64,000 bases of DNA from Corynebacterium sp. NML130628 (GCF_001875665.1 NZ_MLAL01000015.1:1-64000); one strand, 5' to 3'. Numbered from the stretch's first letter, positions 7,300 to 17,538 are shown. The notes: generated by a model from the sequence alone, not told the origin. Numbers and translations are program-made.

Positions 7300-8640
7300 A
7301 TGAAGTTGGCTCGTATTTTGGTGCTATCGCATTATTGGGCGCCAGAAAATGGGGTCCCACAGCGGAGGTGGACGTGGCTCACTGAAATGCTGCACGAGCA
7401 GGGGCATTCCGTCAGTGTCATCGCGCCTCCTCCGCATTACAATCGTGTGAATGATTGGGCAGAACGCGCCAAGGATGCAAGAGTGAGCACGCGGCGCCGC
7501 ATTCGAGGAGTGAACAAAGTTGAGTGGGGCCCATCGGGGGAGCGGATCTTCCGTACGCAGTATCTAACCGGTGGGTCAGGACTGACAGCGAAGGCTTTGA
7601 ACCAAGGATTTGTTGCGCTCTCGACGCTGCTGACAGTCGCCAAACAGCGCGATAAGACGGAGGAAGCGACGCCTGATCTCATCATTGGTACGGTTCCTGC
7701 GCTGCCTACGGCATTCATTACTCCGCTTGCCGCGAAGCTGCTTGGAGTGCCGTATGTGATTGATCTGCGGGATGCCTGGCCGGACTTGTTGAAGTACTCG
7801 AATGACTGGAACTCTGGACTGGGTGAATCTTCGTGGCGGGAACGAATCTTTGGTAAGGGGCCAAAGCAGGTTGTGATCGCCATCGTCTCGCACCTGTTGA
7901 AGAAGTCGTTGCGAAACGCTGCCGGAGTGATTGTTACCGCTGACGATTTGGGGGAACAGCTTCAGAAAAAGCTAGCTCACAGAGGGACAGGCGTTCCGGT
8001 GAACGTTTGTACCGTGCGAAATGTGTTTCCAGTAAAAAGCGCATATTCGAGGAAACATGCAACCCCTGTGCATCATGTGGAGAGTGACTGCCCGTACCTC
8101 AACGTGTTGTACGCCGGAACGTTAGGCCGAGCCCAGAAACTTGGTAATGCGATCGAGGCAGCAGAGATAGCCCACCGACAAGGCGTCGATGTGCACTTGA
8201 AGCTCATCGGCGCTGGAGTGACCAAGGAAGCTCTGCAAAACCAAGCACGGGAACTTGACACCGATATCGAGATTTTGCCTAGAACCTCAGCAGATGCGCT
8301 TGAGCAGTACTACGCATGGGCTGATACCGCATTGGTACATCTTGCTGATTGGGCACCACTACAGCGCGCAGTACCTTCGAAAACGTACGAGCTCATGGAA
8401 GCCGGGATCCATATCAGTGGGGCAGTAGAGGGTGAACCTGCTCGCTTGATTGAACAGCTGCACGCGGGGCACACAGTGCCCGCCGAGGACCCACAGGCGC
8501 TGTCACAGCTCTGGGTACGGCTGGCTCACAATCGGGAGCAATTGGAAGTCCCGAGTAATGCGGCTCAGTGGGTCGTTCACGAACGAGACGTCGCGAGCCC
8601 AGCCGCGCTGCAGAAGTTTCTCGACGCCCTCTCGAACTAA
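7300..8640 (+). CDS. Glycosyltransferase family 4
   Basis: 446 aa from the ATG at 7300 (MKLARILVLSHYW). An ATG at 7270 would add 10 residues but has no ribosome binding site. The opening LSHYWAPENGVPQRR is typical of WcaI/WbuB-type GT4 enzymes, with a two-domain GT-B fold: LPTAFITPLAAKLLGVPYVIDLRD in the first half and YAGTLGRAQKL with the donor-binding VPSKTYELMEAG in the second. It would transfer a nucleotide-activated sugar to a growing surface polymer in the cytosol. It is the first gene of the polymer locus, and the next glycosyltransferase begins 9 nt after its stop. The sugar is unknown. Confidence 0.85.
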   Translation: MKLARILVLSHYWAPENGVPQRRWTWLTEMLHEQGHSVSVIAPPPHYNRVNDWAERAKDARVSTRRRIRGVNKVEWGPSGERIFRTQYLTGGSGLTAKALNQGFVALSTLLTVAKQRDKTEEATPDLIIGTVPALPTAFITPLAAKLLGVPYVIDLRDAWPDLLKYSNDWNSGLGESSWRERIFGKGPKQVVIAIVSHLLKKSLRNAAGVIVTADDLGEQLQKKLAHRGTGVPVNVCTVRNVFPVKSAYSRKHATPVHHVESDCPYLNVLYAGTLGRAQKLGNAIEAAEIAHRQGVDVHLKLIGAGVTKEALQNQARELDTDIEILPRTSADALEQYYAWADTALVHLADWAPLQRAVPSKTYELMEAGIHISGAVEGEPARLIEQLHAGHTVPAEDPQALSQLWVRLAHNREQLEVPSNAAQWVVHERDVASPAALQKFLDALSN

Positions 8641-8649
8641 GGCAGTACC

Positions 8650-10176
8650 GTGAAATCGTTGCTCAAAGTTTCGTATCTGCGCCAAGCCGTATTTACTGCG
8701 GGATTTATCGCACAGCAGTGCAGGACTGACGCTGATGCGTTTGCACGCAACGTAGTGCAACGGCTTAAGCACGTTCAGATCGTGGGTCCGCTACTGCAGT
8801 GTCGGGCGCTTCAGAACAGAGACAACGATCGACAGGACACGGCGAAGGCTGCTCGTCATGCTTTCGAATCTGGTAATTTCTCGGAAGCCATCGACTTGCT
8901 CTCAGGCAGTCGGCGTTACCGGCTGACACGCCAACGTTATGAGTTTGAGCAGGCGAAACTACATCAAGGCATTGAATCGTCCTTGCCACTGCGCGGAGCG
9001 GAACGCGTGTTTCACTACCTGACCAACTCGTTGCCACACACAAGCGCGGGATACTCACTGCGAAGCCATGCGGTACTGCGATGCATGCAGTCCGCGGGCA
9101 TCCAGGTAGCAGCCGTGACACGATATGGATACCCGAATATCGTTGGCAAGCTTGCTGCGAACGGACATGAGAAAGTAGATGGAGTCGATTATTTTCGAAT
9201 CCTGCCCTTGTGGCCATCGGGTTCCTTTTTTACGCAGCAAGATCGAGCTGTAAAACAGCTAGTACGGTATGCAGGGAAGTTCGGTGCGGAAGTACTGCAC
9301 ACTACGACGGGCTTTGAAAATGCCTTGATCGTCAGCCGCGCAGCAAAACGGCTTGGCATCCCGTGGGTGTACGAGATGCGTGGCGCGCCGGAACAAACAT
9401 GGCTTTCAAGGCAGCCAACGGACAAACGGGAGACTGCGAAGCAATCCGAGTACTACCAAGCGGCACACCGCCAGGAACTCGAGGCCGCTCGTCAGGCAGC
9501 TGCAGTGGTGGTGCTTAGCGAGATTACAAAACGGTCTCTGACTGAGCGCGGAATTAGTGCGGAAAAGATTGTGGTCGCGCCGAACGGCGTGCCCGATGAG
9601 GTGTTCCAGCGCCGCGATTCGAAGCTTGAACTGCGCCGGGAGCTCAGCCTTCCAGAGGGGAAAACGCTTGTGGGAGCCATCACCGCAGTTGTCGACTACG
9701 AAGGCCTGGAGTACTTCCTCGAGGCACTCACAGATCTCGATGAGTCTTTCTGTGGCGTCGTAGTGGGGGATGGGGTAGCCCTGGAGGGGCTGAAGAAACA
9801 TGCCCAAGCGCTCGGCATTGAACAGCGAGCGCGTTTCGTCGGCCGACAGCCAGCGAACAGCATTCACAAATGGTACGGGGCGCTCGACGTGTTTGTAGTG
9901 CCACGCAAGGACATTGTCGTGTGTAGGAACGTGACTCCTATTAAGTCGGTGATGGCACAGGCTCTCGATATCCCTGTTGTTGCTTCTGATCTGCCAGCGC
10001 TGCGTGAAGTGACCGGTGGTATAGAAACGTACGTGGCACCGGAAAGTGCTTTGTCGTTGGCGGAGGGAATCCGCGTTGCGGCAAGCCTCGAACATAACGA
10101 AAAGCGCATATTATGGGCGCGAACGAGAGCGTGGTCCGCTGTGGCGCAGGAATACTCCGCGCTATACCGGCAGTGA
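8650..10176 (+). CDS. Glycosyltransferase family 4, with N-terminal helical extension
   Basis: 508 aa with a GTG start 9 nt behind the preceding glycosyltransferase. Residues about 1-115 are a helical extension, and the GT-B fold begins near HYLTNSLPHTSAGYSLR. The donor half carries VVAPNGVPDEVF, AITAVVDYEGLEY and PRKDIVVCRNVTPIKSVMAQAL, the motif-rich C-terminal domain of GT4 enzymes. It is a cytosolic sugar transferase of the polymer locus, probably co-transcribed with its upstream neighbour. Donor and acceptor are not predictable from the sequence. Confidence 0.83.
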   Translation: MKSLLKVSYLRQAVFTAGFIAQQCRTDADAFARNVVQRLKHVQIVGPLLQCRALQNRDNDRQDTAKAARHAFESGNFSEAIDLLSGSRRYRLTRQRYEFEQAKLHQGIESSLPLRGAERVFHYLTNSLPHTSAGYSLRSHAVLRCMQSAGIQVAAVTRYGYPNIVGKLAANGHEKVDGVDYFRILPLWPSGSFFTQQDRAVKQLVRYAGKFGAEVLHTTTGFENALIVSRAAKRLGIPWVYEMRGAPEQTWLSRQPTDKRETAKQSEYYQAAHRQELEAARQAAAVVVLSEITKRSLTERGISAEKIVVAPNGVPDEVFQRRDSKLELRRELSLPEGKTLVGAITAVVDYEGLEYFLEALTDLDESFCGVVVGDGVALEGLKKHAQALGIEQRARFVGRQPANSIHKWYGALDVFVVPRKDIVVCRNVTPIKSVMAQALDIPVVASDLPALREVTGGIETYVAPESALSLAEGIRVAASLEHNEKRILWARTRAWSAVAQEYSALYRQ

Positions 10177-10269
10177 ACAAAATAGCGTTGCTACCGCGTG
10201 CTTACTAAGCTGTAACAATTAGGCTTTGAATGACGGAAAGTTGTTGCACCGCCAGTGGAAGGATTGTTG

Positions 10270-11163
10270 ATGAGTCTTGATACGAACAGTGACGAAGAGA
10301 GTCACCAGCCTTCCAACACTGTCGTTGTGGATACGTCGTCGTTGAAGAAGCTTTCAGCGCGACCGCCTATCGGGCAGTACATTGCTGAGATCTGGCAACG
10401 GCGCTACTTTCTACACGCAGATGCAACAGCGAAGGCGTTTCGCACGCCGCGTGACGTCTGGATGGGCAAAGTCTGGCTTATCATTTCGCCGTTAATTGAC
10501 GCGATGATGTACGCCGTAATTTTCGGTTTAATCATTCGCACGAGTAACGGTATTCAGAACTTCCCTGGGTATGTGGTGCTGGGTGTCACGGTTTTCCAGA
10601 TTTTCCAGAAGTACATCACTGACGGTAATGATTTGGTGAAGAAACAGCAGAATCTGATCAAGTCGTTCATGTTCCCACGTGCGGCGCTGGTGCTTTCGCA
10701 GAGCTTGCGGCTTTTCTATTCGACGATGCTACCTGTGGGAGTTGCGACGGTCTTTACCCTGCTAACGCAGATCCATGAGTCGCTGCACTGGACGATCATC
10801 TTTCTCATTCCACTTTTCTTCCTGGCGCACATTTTCGGTACGGGCATCATGTTCATCGTTGCGCGTGTCACCGCCTTTTATCCGGACGCAGAGATTATCT
10901 TCCGCCTTGGGCAGCGTTTCTGGTTCTACAGTTCCGGTGTGTTCTTCTCCGTTGAACGTTTTGTCCACCAACCGGTGCTGAAAGACGCCATGGAAAACAA
11001 TCCTGGGTACCAGTTCCTGATGGCCGCTCGTAATTGTGTCATGTATGGTCAGGTGCCGTCGATGGATCTCTGGGGGCCGATCATTATTTGGTCGTTTGCT
11101 ACCTTCGCGGTTGGATTCCTTTTCTTCTGGAGGGCGGAAGAGCGCTATGTCACAGTCAAATAG
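10270..11163 (+). CDS. ABC-2 type polysaccharide exporter, permease (TagG/Wzm-like)
   Basis: 297 aa. The start is taken at the ATG 10270, with GGAAGGA 6 nt upstream; a GTG at 10255 is the alternative. After a polar cytosolic N-terminus of about 65 residues, six hydrophobic helices follow (from SPLIDAMMYAVIFGL to FATFAVGFLFFW), the layout of ABC-2 permeases that flip completed lipid-linked glycans across the membrane, such as TagG for teichoic acid and Wzm for O-antigen. The ATPase gene overlaps its end by 17 nt. Its presence shows that the polymer is finished in the cytosol and then exported, unlike Wzx/Wzy systems. Confidence 0.9.
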   Translation: MSLDTNSDEESHQPSNTVVVDTSSLKKLSARPPIGQYIAEIWQRRYFLHADATAKAFRTPRDVWMGKVWLIISPLIDAMMYAVIFGLIIRTSNGIQNFPGYVVLGVTVFQIFQKYITDGNDLVKKQQNLIKSFMFPRAALVLSQSLRLFYSTMLPVGVATVFTLLTQIHESLHWTIIFLIPLFFLAHIFGTGIMFIVARVTAFYPDAEIIFRLGQRFWFYSSGVFFSVERFVHQPVLKDAMENNPGYQFLMAARNCVMYGQVPSMDLWGPIIIWSFATFAVGFLFFWRAEERYVTVK

Positions 11164-11956
11164 CAATGACAGTGCGATGGTTCCTTCGATCGTGCTTCAA
11201 AACATCACGATGGACTATCCAGTGAAGTCCGAGGAAAAGCGCTTCGGTTGGGACACAGTTCGCGCGCTCGACGGCATCAACCTCGTGATGTGTGAAGGCC
11301 AGTCTGTTGGGTTCTTCGGCCAAAACGGCTCGGGCAAATCGACCATGATGCGGATCATCGCTGGGGCTGAGCGGCCGTCGAGTGGTGAAGTACGGGTGAA
11401 ATCTCAACCGACGCTCATGGGTGTGCGTGCGGCGTTGCAGCCACGCCTGTCGGGCGCAAAGAACATTCGGATCGGATGCCTTGCAATGGGGATGACGCCT
11501 GCAGAAACCGAGGCTGCATTCCCCGGGATCATCGAGCTTGCTGATATCGGAGATGCGATCGACCGCCCGATGAACACGTATTCCTCCGGGCAGGGAGCAC
11601 GCTTGGGATTCTCCATTGGGCTGGCAACGAACCCCGAGATTCTCATCGTCGATGAGACTCTCTCTACTGGCGATGCTGCGTTCGCCCAACGCGCAGAAGC
11701 AAAGATGCAGGCGCTGATTGATAGTGCCGGTACCGTCTTGCTTGTTTCGCATTCACCGAAACAGCTGGAGATAATGTGCGACCGGGGAGTATGGATCCAC
11801 GAAGGCAAGATCATTGCAGATGATAATGTTGAGGAAGTTTCGGCACAGTATCAAGAGTGGGTCAAGCTGAAAGGGGCGAATGATTTCGCTGCTGCAGACG
11901 AAGTCATCGAACAGGTCCGGTTGGGATATTCTAGCCCCAACATTGTTTTTAAGTAG
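11147..11956 (+). CDS. ABC-2 type polysaccharide exporter, ATPase (TagH/Wzt-like)
   Basis: 269 aa from the ATG at 11147, which lies inside the end of the permease gene. An in-frame extension to 11036 is the permease shadow. Walker A GQNGSGKST near residue 58, the degenerate signature YSSGQGARL near 145, Walker B ILIVDETLS near 165 and the switch SHSP identify the nucleotide-binding subunit of the Wzt/TagH group. A wide loop before the signature is also typical. There is no C-terminal carbohydrate-binding domain, so the exporter is unlikely to read a modified chain end as E. coli O9a Wzt does. It partners the preceding permease. Confidence 0.92.
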   Translation: MSQSNSNDSAMVPSIVLQNITMDYPVKSEEKRFGWDTVRALDGINLVMCEGQSVGFFGQNGSGKSTMMRIIAGAERPSSGEVRVKSQPTLMGVRAALQPRLSGAKNIRIGCLAMGMTPAETEAAFPGIIELADIGDAIDRPMNTYSSGQGARLGFSIGLATNPEILIVDETLSTGDAAFAQRAEAKMQALIDSAGTVLLVSHSPKQLEIMCDRGVWIHEGKIIADDNVEEVSAQYQEWVKLKGANDFAAADEVIEQVRLGYSSPNIVFK

Positions 11957-11968
11957 CGGAGAACACGA

Positions 11969-14900
11969 GTGGGATTGAGAAACATCCGGACAGCGCTCTC
12001 GTATGCATATGATGCGCGCGCGTGGTTGAAGCAGGCTCGCCACGCGGGTACTTGGGTGCATACGAAGGCGACAAAAGCTCCGATCCTCAGCGTTGTTATC
12101 CCGTGCCACAATGCTGTTCGCTGGATTGCAACCTTGGTGCACTCAATCCAATCCCAGGGCATCGATGAACTAGAAATCTTGGTAGTCGATGATGCATCGA
12201 CCGATGCTTCCAGAGCTATCTTGAAGTCGCTTGCACTGCTCGACAAACGGATCAAGGTCATCGATGGCGAAGGGCGTGGCCCCGGTGCAGCTCGCAACCT
12301 TGCGATACAGCAGGCACAGGGAGAGTTTCTCACTTTCGCCGATGCTGATGACATCGTGCTTCCAGGTGCGTACTCTTCAATGCTTGATTCGTTGAAAACA
12401 ACAGGAAGTGACTTTGTCTTTGGTGGGTACGTCCGCCATAAAGGCAGTTCGGTTTCGCGCCCCCAGATTGTTGAGGCGACGCACCGAGAAGACTTAGCAA
12501 ATGTGACTGCGAAAACGTTTCCTCAGGCGTTTGGGGAACCAGTGCTGTGGAACAAGATATTCCGCACCGAATTCTGGAATACACACGTCGGACCAATACC
12601 CGAGGACGTGAACTATGAGGACCAACCTCCAGTGCTACGGGCGATCTGTGCAGCACGATCATTCGATGTGCTGAAGCGGGATGTGTATTCGTGGCGTTTG
12701 GCTTCTGCTGGTACATCGCGTTCGACGGTGAAGACTTCGTTGCGAGACGTTCGAGATCGAGCTGCTATCACACGAATGATGTGGAAGGAAGCAAAGGACG
12801 GGGATGCCCCGCGTGAACTGTTGGAGTTCATGCTTGAACGGATTATCGCGCGAGATTTGCATATGTTTGCAATTCACTTGCCCCACAAACCACACGGGGA
12901 TCCGTACCGCGAAACCATGAGAGCACTTGCTCGCGATATTACGGGTTGGGCTAGCAACTTTCCCGAGGTTATGCAGCGTATTCCACTTGAACGCAGATTG
13001 TTGTTTTGGGTGCTTGCGCATGGCAGCGAACAAGAAATTGATGACGAACTTGGGCTCCGCATGGAACTCAAGCACTCCTATGCGTTCGCATCGAACGGGG
13101 CGTTGGCAGTAGGTTGCCGACCAACTATTGAAGGGATACCGGAAGATTACCTACGAGCCTGTGTGGTTGATCTACCGGTCCACGCCACTATCCAAAAAGT
13201 CCATTGGGTCGGTGCAAATAGCGTGGAACTTCAAGTCAGAGCATTCATGACGGGTGTGAACAGCGATGAGGTAGAGCTTTCATTTTTCACTGTGGAAAAC
13301 GGAGATGAAGAACACCGCGTCCTGCTTCAGCGAAAGAAATGTTGGGACCCGCGGAATAACGCCGCAGTACTGGACCCATGGTTCGACAGAAATGGCGACT
13401 CTTTCGTACTCGTCGTAGACCTCGACAACCAAAAGCGCGTATCCATCGCCGTGGAAGCACGCTGGAATGGACTAACTTCGACCACATACGTTAAACACAG
13501 TGGAGAGCCAGCGACAAAGCAACCAGGGGCTCTCATCGGTGGCCAGCGCTGGACGGTATCGTCTGAGCGAGATGCAGGCGGTGCCCGGTTCCTGCTACAA
13601 CTGCGTGAAGTTGCCTCAACAACTCCCGTGCTGACGAATTGGACCACCAGTAATTGGAGGGTCCACGGTGCAACGGATACCTCGGAATTGCATTACATAA
13701 TGCGGCCAACTGGATACCGCGCGCTGCTGGGGCGGTCAAGGAAGTTTCCGCTAGTGTTAAACGGCCTACCGGTAGAGTACGGTGTTACAGGCGAGCAATC
13801 GCTCAATTCTTGTGCAGCTGTGACAATCCGTCCAGACAACAAAGGCGTTGCCTATATTGATCACAAAGCAATACGGGTAGTGTTGGATTCCGCAAAAATC
13901 AAAGGCAGCCGACTGGTTCTTACAGGGCGCTGCAGCTCCGAAACGTTGCACCCCACGATATGGTTGAGGTCCTCACAGCAGACGTTAAGAGCAGTAACTA
14001 CCTGGGAGAAGGGTACCTTTCGAGCACGTTTTGATCTTCCCTGTGTACAAGCCACTTCGTATTTTCTGCGTTGGTCCATCTTCAGTTCGAATCGCATTGC
14101 AAAGGCATCAGTTGAACCTGGAGAAGTAGATAGCAATGTCTATGTTGAGGGAACTACGCGGTCGGTTCGAATTGTACCCAGGGAGAACGGGACCACTGCC
14201 GTGTATATCTTGCCTGCGCATCAAGTATCGAAAGCTACTCGATGGGAGACCTACCACGGAATTCCAACTCAAGAACAAGACCTAATCGATGGAATTTTCT
14301 TCGAGTCTTTTAGCGGTAAGAACACGGCTGACAACCCTGGTGCGATTTGCGAATATCTTTCTGGGCGAAATATTGGCGTCCCGCTTTGGGTATCTGTTCG
14401 TGATGAAGACACAGAGGTTCCCGCGGGTGCCATTCCAGTGATCACCGGCAGTGAGGCTTGGTACGACAAACTTACTCGAGCCAAAGTTATTGTCGGAAAC
14501 GACAATTTCCCGCTGTGGTTTCGGAAGCGGCCTGGCCAACGTTGGGTGCAAACGTGGCATGGCTGGCCTATTAAGCGGTTGCTCTTTGATGCGCACCCTA
14601 ATTTTGTTGGTCTTTCATATCGACGTTTGATGAAGCGCCAGGCAAGTGACTGGGACTTGTTACTTGCACAGTCCGATGAAGCAGGTCAACGAATTGCGGG
14701 CTCTGCGTATTACACAGGCCCGGTACTGGAAGGAGAGTACCCGAGAAACCTTGCTCTAGCTCGAGCGATGCAAGAAACAGCAAGCATCAAAGCGAAGCTG
14801 GGTATTCCTCCGGGCAAGCGAGTGATTTTGTGGGCTCCTACATGGCGCTATTTAGGCGAGGACCTAGCTTTTCCAGCGGATAGGATTGCGAAAAATAATG

Positions 14901-15322
14901 ACGCGGTAGTGCTTGTTCGCGGCCATCATATGAAAGCAGTGCACAAAAAGGGCGAGAACGTGAAAAACGTCAGCTCCTACCCGTGCGTGGAGGAGCTTCT
15001 TGCCATTGCAGATCTACTGGTTTCGGACTACTCCTCAATCTTTTTTGACTACGCCCTCACTGGTAAGCCATCGATTGTGTATGCACCAGATTTGGAAACA
15101 TACAAGACGCAAGAACGCGGGTTCTATAGCGATTGGCCTAATGATTCTGGGCGACCAGTTGCACTCACCCCCAAGGAACTTGAATCAGAAATTACGATAG
15201 TGCTGAGGCAAACCACGCAGTCCAAACCTGATGACCCAGGTCAGCAAGCTGCAGTTCAAAAGTCTGTGCTTGAGAATCTTGAGCAGATAGAAACCTGGAT
15301 AGTTCAGATGTTGAAGTCCTAG
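11969..15322 (+). CDS. GT2 - TagF-type glycerophosphotransferase fusion
   Basis: 1117 aa, GTG start. Residues about 38-300 are a GT2 glycosyltransferase (VVIPCHNA, VVDDAST near 73, DADD near 125). Residues about 380-740 are a strand-rich linker of unknown kind. Residues about 740-1110 are a CDP-glycerol glycerophosphotransferase of the TagB/TagF class, with QTWHGWPIKRL near 862, LWAPTWR, SDYSSIFFDYAL near 1018, and RGFYSDW. TagF-type enzymes move glycerol-phosphate from CDP-glycerol onto a lipid-linked acceptor, as primers or polymerases of teichoic acid. Joining both activities suggests a repeating unit of sugar plus glycerol phosphate, like poly(glycosyl-glycerol-phosphate). The stop overlaps the convergent gene by 4 nt. 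Domain calls are firm; the product is inferred. Confidence 0.88.
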   Translation: MGLRNIRTALSYAYDARAWLKQARHAGTWVHTKATKAPILSVVIPCHNAVRWIATLVHSIQSQGIDELEILVVDDASTDASRAILKSLALLDKRIKVIDGEGRGPGAARNLAIQQAQGEFLTFADADDIVLPGAYSSMLDSLKTTGSDFVFGGYVRHKGSSVSRPQIVEATHREDLANVTAKTFPQAFGEPVLWNKIFRTEFWNTHVGPIPEDVNYEDQPPVLRAICAARSFDVLKRDVYSWRLASAGTSRSTVKTSLRDVRDRAAITRMMWKEAKDGDAPRELLEFMLERIIARDLHMFAIHLPHKPHGDPYRETMRALARDITGWASNFPEVMQRIPLERRLLFWVLAHGSEQEIDDELGLRMELKHSYAFASNGALAVGCRPTIEGIPEDYLRACVVDLPVHATIQKVHWVGANSVELQVRAFMTGVNSDEVELSFFTVENGDEEHRVLLQRKKCWDPRNNAAVLDPWFDRNGDSFVLVVDLDNQKRVSIAVEARWNGLTSTTYVKHSGEPATKQPGALIGGQRWTVSSERDAGGARFLLQLREVASTTPVLTNWTTSNWRVHGATDTSELHYIMRPTGYRALLGRSRKFPLVLNGLPVEYGVTGEQSLNSCAAVTIRPDNKGVAYIDHKAIRVVLDSAKIKGSRLVLTGRCSSETLHPTIWLRSSQQTLRAVTTWEKGTFRARFDLPCVQATSYFLRWSIFSSNRIAKASVEPGEVDSNVYVEGTTRSVRIVPRENGTTAVYILPAHQVSKATRWETYHGIPTQEQDLIDGIFFESFSGKNTADNPGAICEYLSGRNIGVPLWVSVRDEDTEVPAGAIPVITGSEAWYDKLTRAKVIVGNDNFPLWFRKRPGQRWVQTWHGWPIKRLLFDAHPNFVGLSYRRLMKRQASDWDLLLAQSDEAGQRIAGSAYYTGPVLEGEYPRNLALARAMQETASIKAKLGIPPGKRVILWAPTWRYLGEDLAFPADRIAKNNDAVVLVRGHHMKAVHKKGENVKNVSSYPCVEELLAIADLLVSDYSSIFFDYALTGKPSIVYAPDLETYKTQERGFYSDWPNDSGRPVALTPKELESEITIVLRQTTQSKPDDPGQQAAVQKSVLENLEQIETWIVQMLKS

Positions 15323-17280
15323 GCTTCCACATGCGTTTCATTCAAACCAAATGATCGTACTTCACCTTGGGCGATGAACTCTGCATCGGAGAGTTTCCAT
15401 GTGTGGTTGTCGCCGCGCACCTGGATGAAGTTAAACCGGTCTGTGGAATAGATGCGTTCATTGGCTGCGATTATTGACTTGAGAAAGGCAGTATCCTCCC
15501 CGGTGGTTCTATCTTCAAATGGATGGTGCTCAAAAGTTTCGCGTGGTCCGAACAGAGTGGGGCCTGCAACGAAATTTGTCCACAGATGCTCTTGATTAGG
15601 TCGACGTAGAACAAGAGCATTAGATCCTTCTACATAGGCATATGCAGCTTGTTTCCCAACGAGATCAGCGTCGCTGTACTTCACTGCATTGCGCATGTCC
15701 TCGAGGTAGTGCGGCAGGTAATAGTCGTCGTCGTCGAACTTAGCTATGAAGTCTCCGCTCGACTGAGAAACTGCCGCGTTCAAGCAGTTGCCGAGCGACC
15801 AAGATTGAGGCGCTTCCAGCTGTGTCACTGTGGAAGGGTCGATGCTAAGGTCGAGGCATAGTTCGTGTAACCGCGCCTGCTTCAGTTCATAGCCATGTGT
15901 TATGAGGATGAGTTCTCGGTCTTCTATCGACTGGCGTGCGAATTGGGTCAGGACATGGATCACATTCTCTGGCCGGTTGGATGAAGAAATGACTGATACG
16001 AGGCCGGATGGCCGAGAAGGGGTTTGAAGCCCAATTGCAGTGAAAAGCTGCTCTGCACGGTGACGATAGCAGTGCTGGTTCCAGATAGTTCGTTGGGCAC
16101 GGTGGACCATTTTTTCGCGGTACTCGGGAGAATTAATCAGTGTAGTGATTGTTGCAGTAGCTTCTTCCACAGACTGCACTTCTGCCAAAGCATCGGGAGA
16201 GAAAAAATTCGTTGTTGCTGGGCTCGGGGTAGTGACGACCGCAGCTCCGCTTGCTGGAAGCTCAAAAAGACGTCGAGCGCACATTGAAGGGCTAGTGACC
16301 ACCGAGTTCACGTTCAAGAACACTTTGTGTTCCTTGTTTGCAGAAAGCATTCGCTCCGGTGGCAGGCTGCCTACGATGTATCGGCGCATTTGTTTCGGGA
16401 ATCGGTAGCGCTTGTCGACATTTCCAAGTCGAGAAAAGATACAGAAGTTGAAGCCGTTCTTGGACGCTGACGCAGCAGCTGCTTCAAGGAGGAGATCGAG
16501 CTGTTGGCGGCGCTCTGGATACTTGTGATTGAAGTAGGTTCCTGCAAAAGCAATGTCTCCTCGTTGCCATCGTTTATCGCGGATCCCTGGCATATTTGGC
16601 TGGTTGCGAGCAGGGTTATGAATCGCAGGCTGAGCCGCAAACGGCATGACTCCTACGACGGCTTCCGGCGCGATTTCACGGTACCTTTCAATCACGTCCG
16701 AATCGGTGGTGAATATGTAATCGAAGGCCGAGGCTGTAGTGATGAAGTCATCAAAATGGGCTGGGTCTTCTTTGTTCCAGAAGACGGTGGGAACGTTATG
16801 CTCATTGCACCAGGCCAGCATTTCACTCAGCGTTGGATCTGCTGAATCGGTCTTGTTTAGTCTGCTTCGCCACGCGCCACCGTTGCCGGCGTGGGCAGAT
16901 TCCACAAAGAGAAAATCGATGCTCGTGCCTTCAAACACTTGCTTCCAGTTGTCTGGAGTCGGACTGACTACTTGAAATTCATTTTTCCAGCAGAACATCG
17001 AAAAATCATCGAGGATTACGGCGGCTGCAATTTGCGGTGTCGGGAGATTATAGGCATTTTGCTTAAAAGTTTTTGAGCCGAGCGGGTCAAACAGAGATGA
17101 GTCCGACTGTAGAAAAAAGGTGATTCTCTGGAGGCTACTGCGATTCAACGGAACTACTTGATTGACCAATCGGTGAACTTCACTGCTAATTCTTGCTAGT
17201 ACGTAGTTTGTGTTTCCGTGCTTGAGCTGACGAATCATCGTGGCCACACGTTGAATTGTGTGGGGCAAATGAGAAAGCAT
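15319..17280 (-). CDS. CgeB-like glycosyltransferase - GT2 fusion
   Basis: 653 aa. The N-terminal 400 residues resemble the YkvP/CgeB family, a GT-B-like fold with an N-terminal DUF3880-type part (VFWNKEDPAHFDDF, FTTDSDVIERY) and a C-terminal donor domain (PSMCARRLFELPASGAAVVT). From about residue 425 a GT2 domain begins (SVISSSNRPENV, KFDDDDYYLPHY near 514, TGEDTAFL). A similar two-domain layout occurs in teichoic-acid and capsule loci. It is the only gene of the left part of the locus read leftward, convergent with the GT2-TagF gene and divergent from tagD. Substrates are unknown. Confidence 0.82.
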   Translation of the reverse strand: MLSHLPHTIQRVATMIRQLKHGNTNYVLARISSEVHRLVNQVVPLNRSSLQRITFFLQSDSSLFDPLGSKTFKQNAYNLPTPQIAAAVILDDFSMFCWKNEFQVVSPTPDNWKQVFEGTSIDFLFVESAHAGNGGAWRSRLNKTDSADPTLSEMLAWCNEHNVPTVFWNKEDPAHFDDFITTASAFDYIFTTDSDVIERYREIAPEAVVGVMPFAAQPAIHNPARNQPNMPGIRDKRWQRGDIAFAGTYFNHKYPERRQQLDLLLEAAAASASKNGFNFCIFSRLGNVDKRYRFPKQMRRYIVGSLPPERMLSANKEHKVFLNVNSVVTSPSMCARRLFELPASGAAVVTTPSPATTNFFSPDALAEVQSVEEATATITTLINSPEYREKMVHRAQRTIWNQHCYRHRAEQLFTAIGLQTPSRPSGLVSVISSSNRPENVIHVLTQFARQSIEDRELILITHGYELKQARLHELCLDLSIDPSTVTQLEAPQSWSLGNCLNAAVSQSSGDFIAKFDDDDYYLPHYLEDMRNAVKYSDADLVGKQAAYAYVEGSNALVLRRPNQEHLWTNFVAGPTLFGPRETFEHHPFEDRTTGEDTAFLKSIIAANERIYSTDRFNFIQVRGDNHTWKLSDAEFIAQGEVRSFGLNETHVEA

Positions 17281-17538
17281 ACAAACAGTTCCTTAATCGT
17301 GATTGCTGCGTTACTTTAGGACTACAAGAAAATTATGATGCTCTGGTGTTTATTCTCTTAGGAGTCTACTAGCTCAAAACTACTGCCATAGATACAGATT
17401 TTTGTCGATTGGCGTGGAATCTTAGGGGGGTAATGAGGCACTCATTCAAGATTCAGTATGAAAACCTTTTAGCAAGGGCGTGGTAACCTGGTCGCGTTAG
17501 TTTTCAAGTTACGAGCAGGACACTGATTGAGGGCTTGT
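17281..17538. promoter_or_regulatory. AT-rich divergent intergenic region
   Basis: About 258 bp separate the leftward CgeB-GT2 gene from the rightward tagD. It is clearly more AT-rich than its surroundings and must carry the promoters for both directions. No single -35/-10 pair stands out, and no structured RNA or repeat was recognised. Confidence 0.4.
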
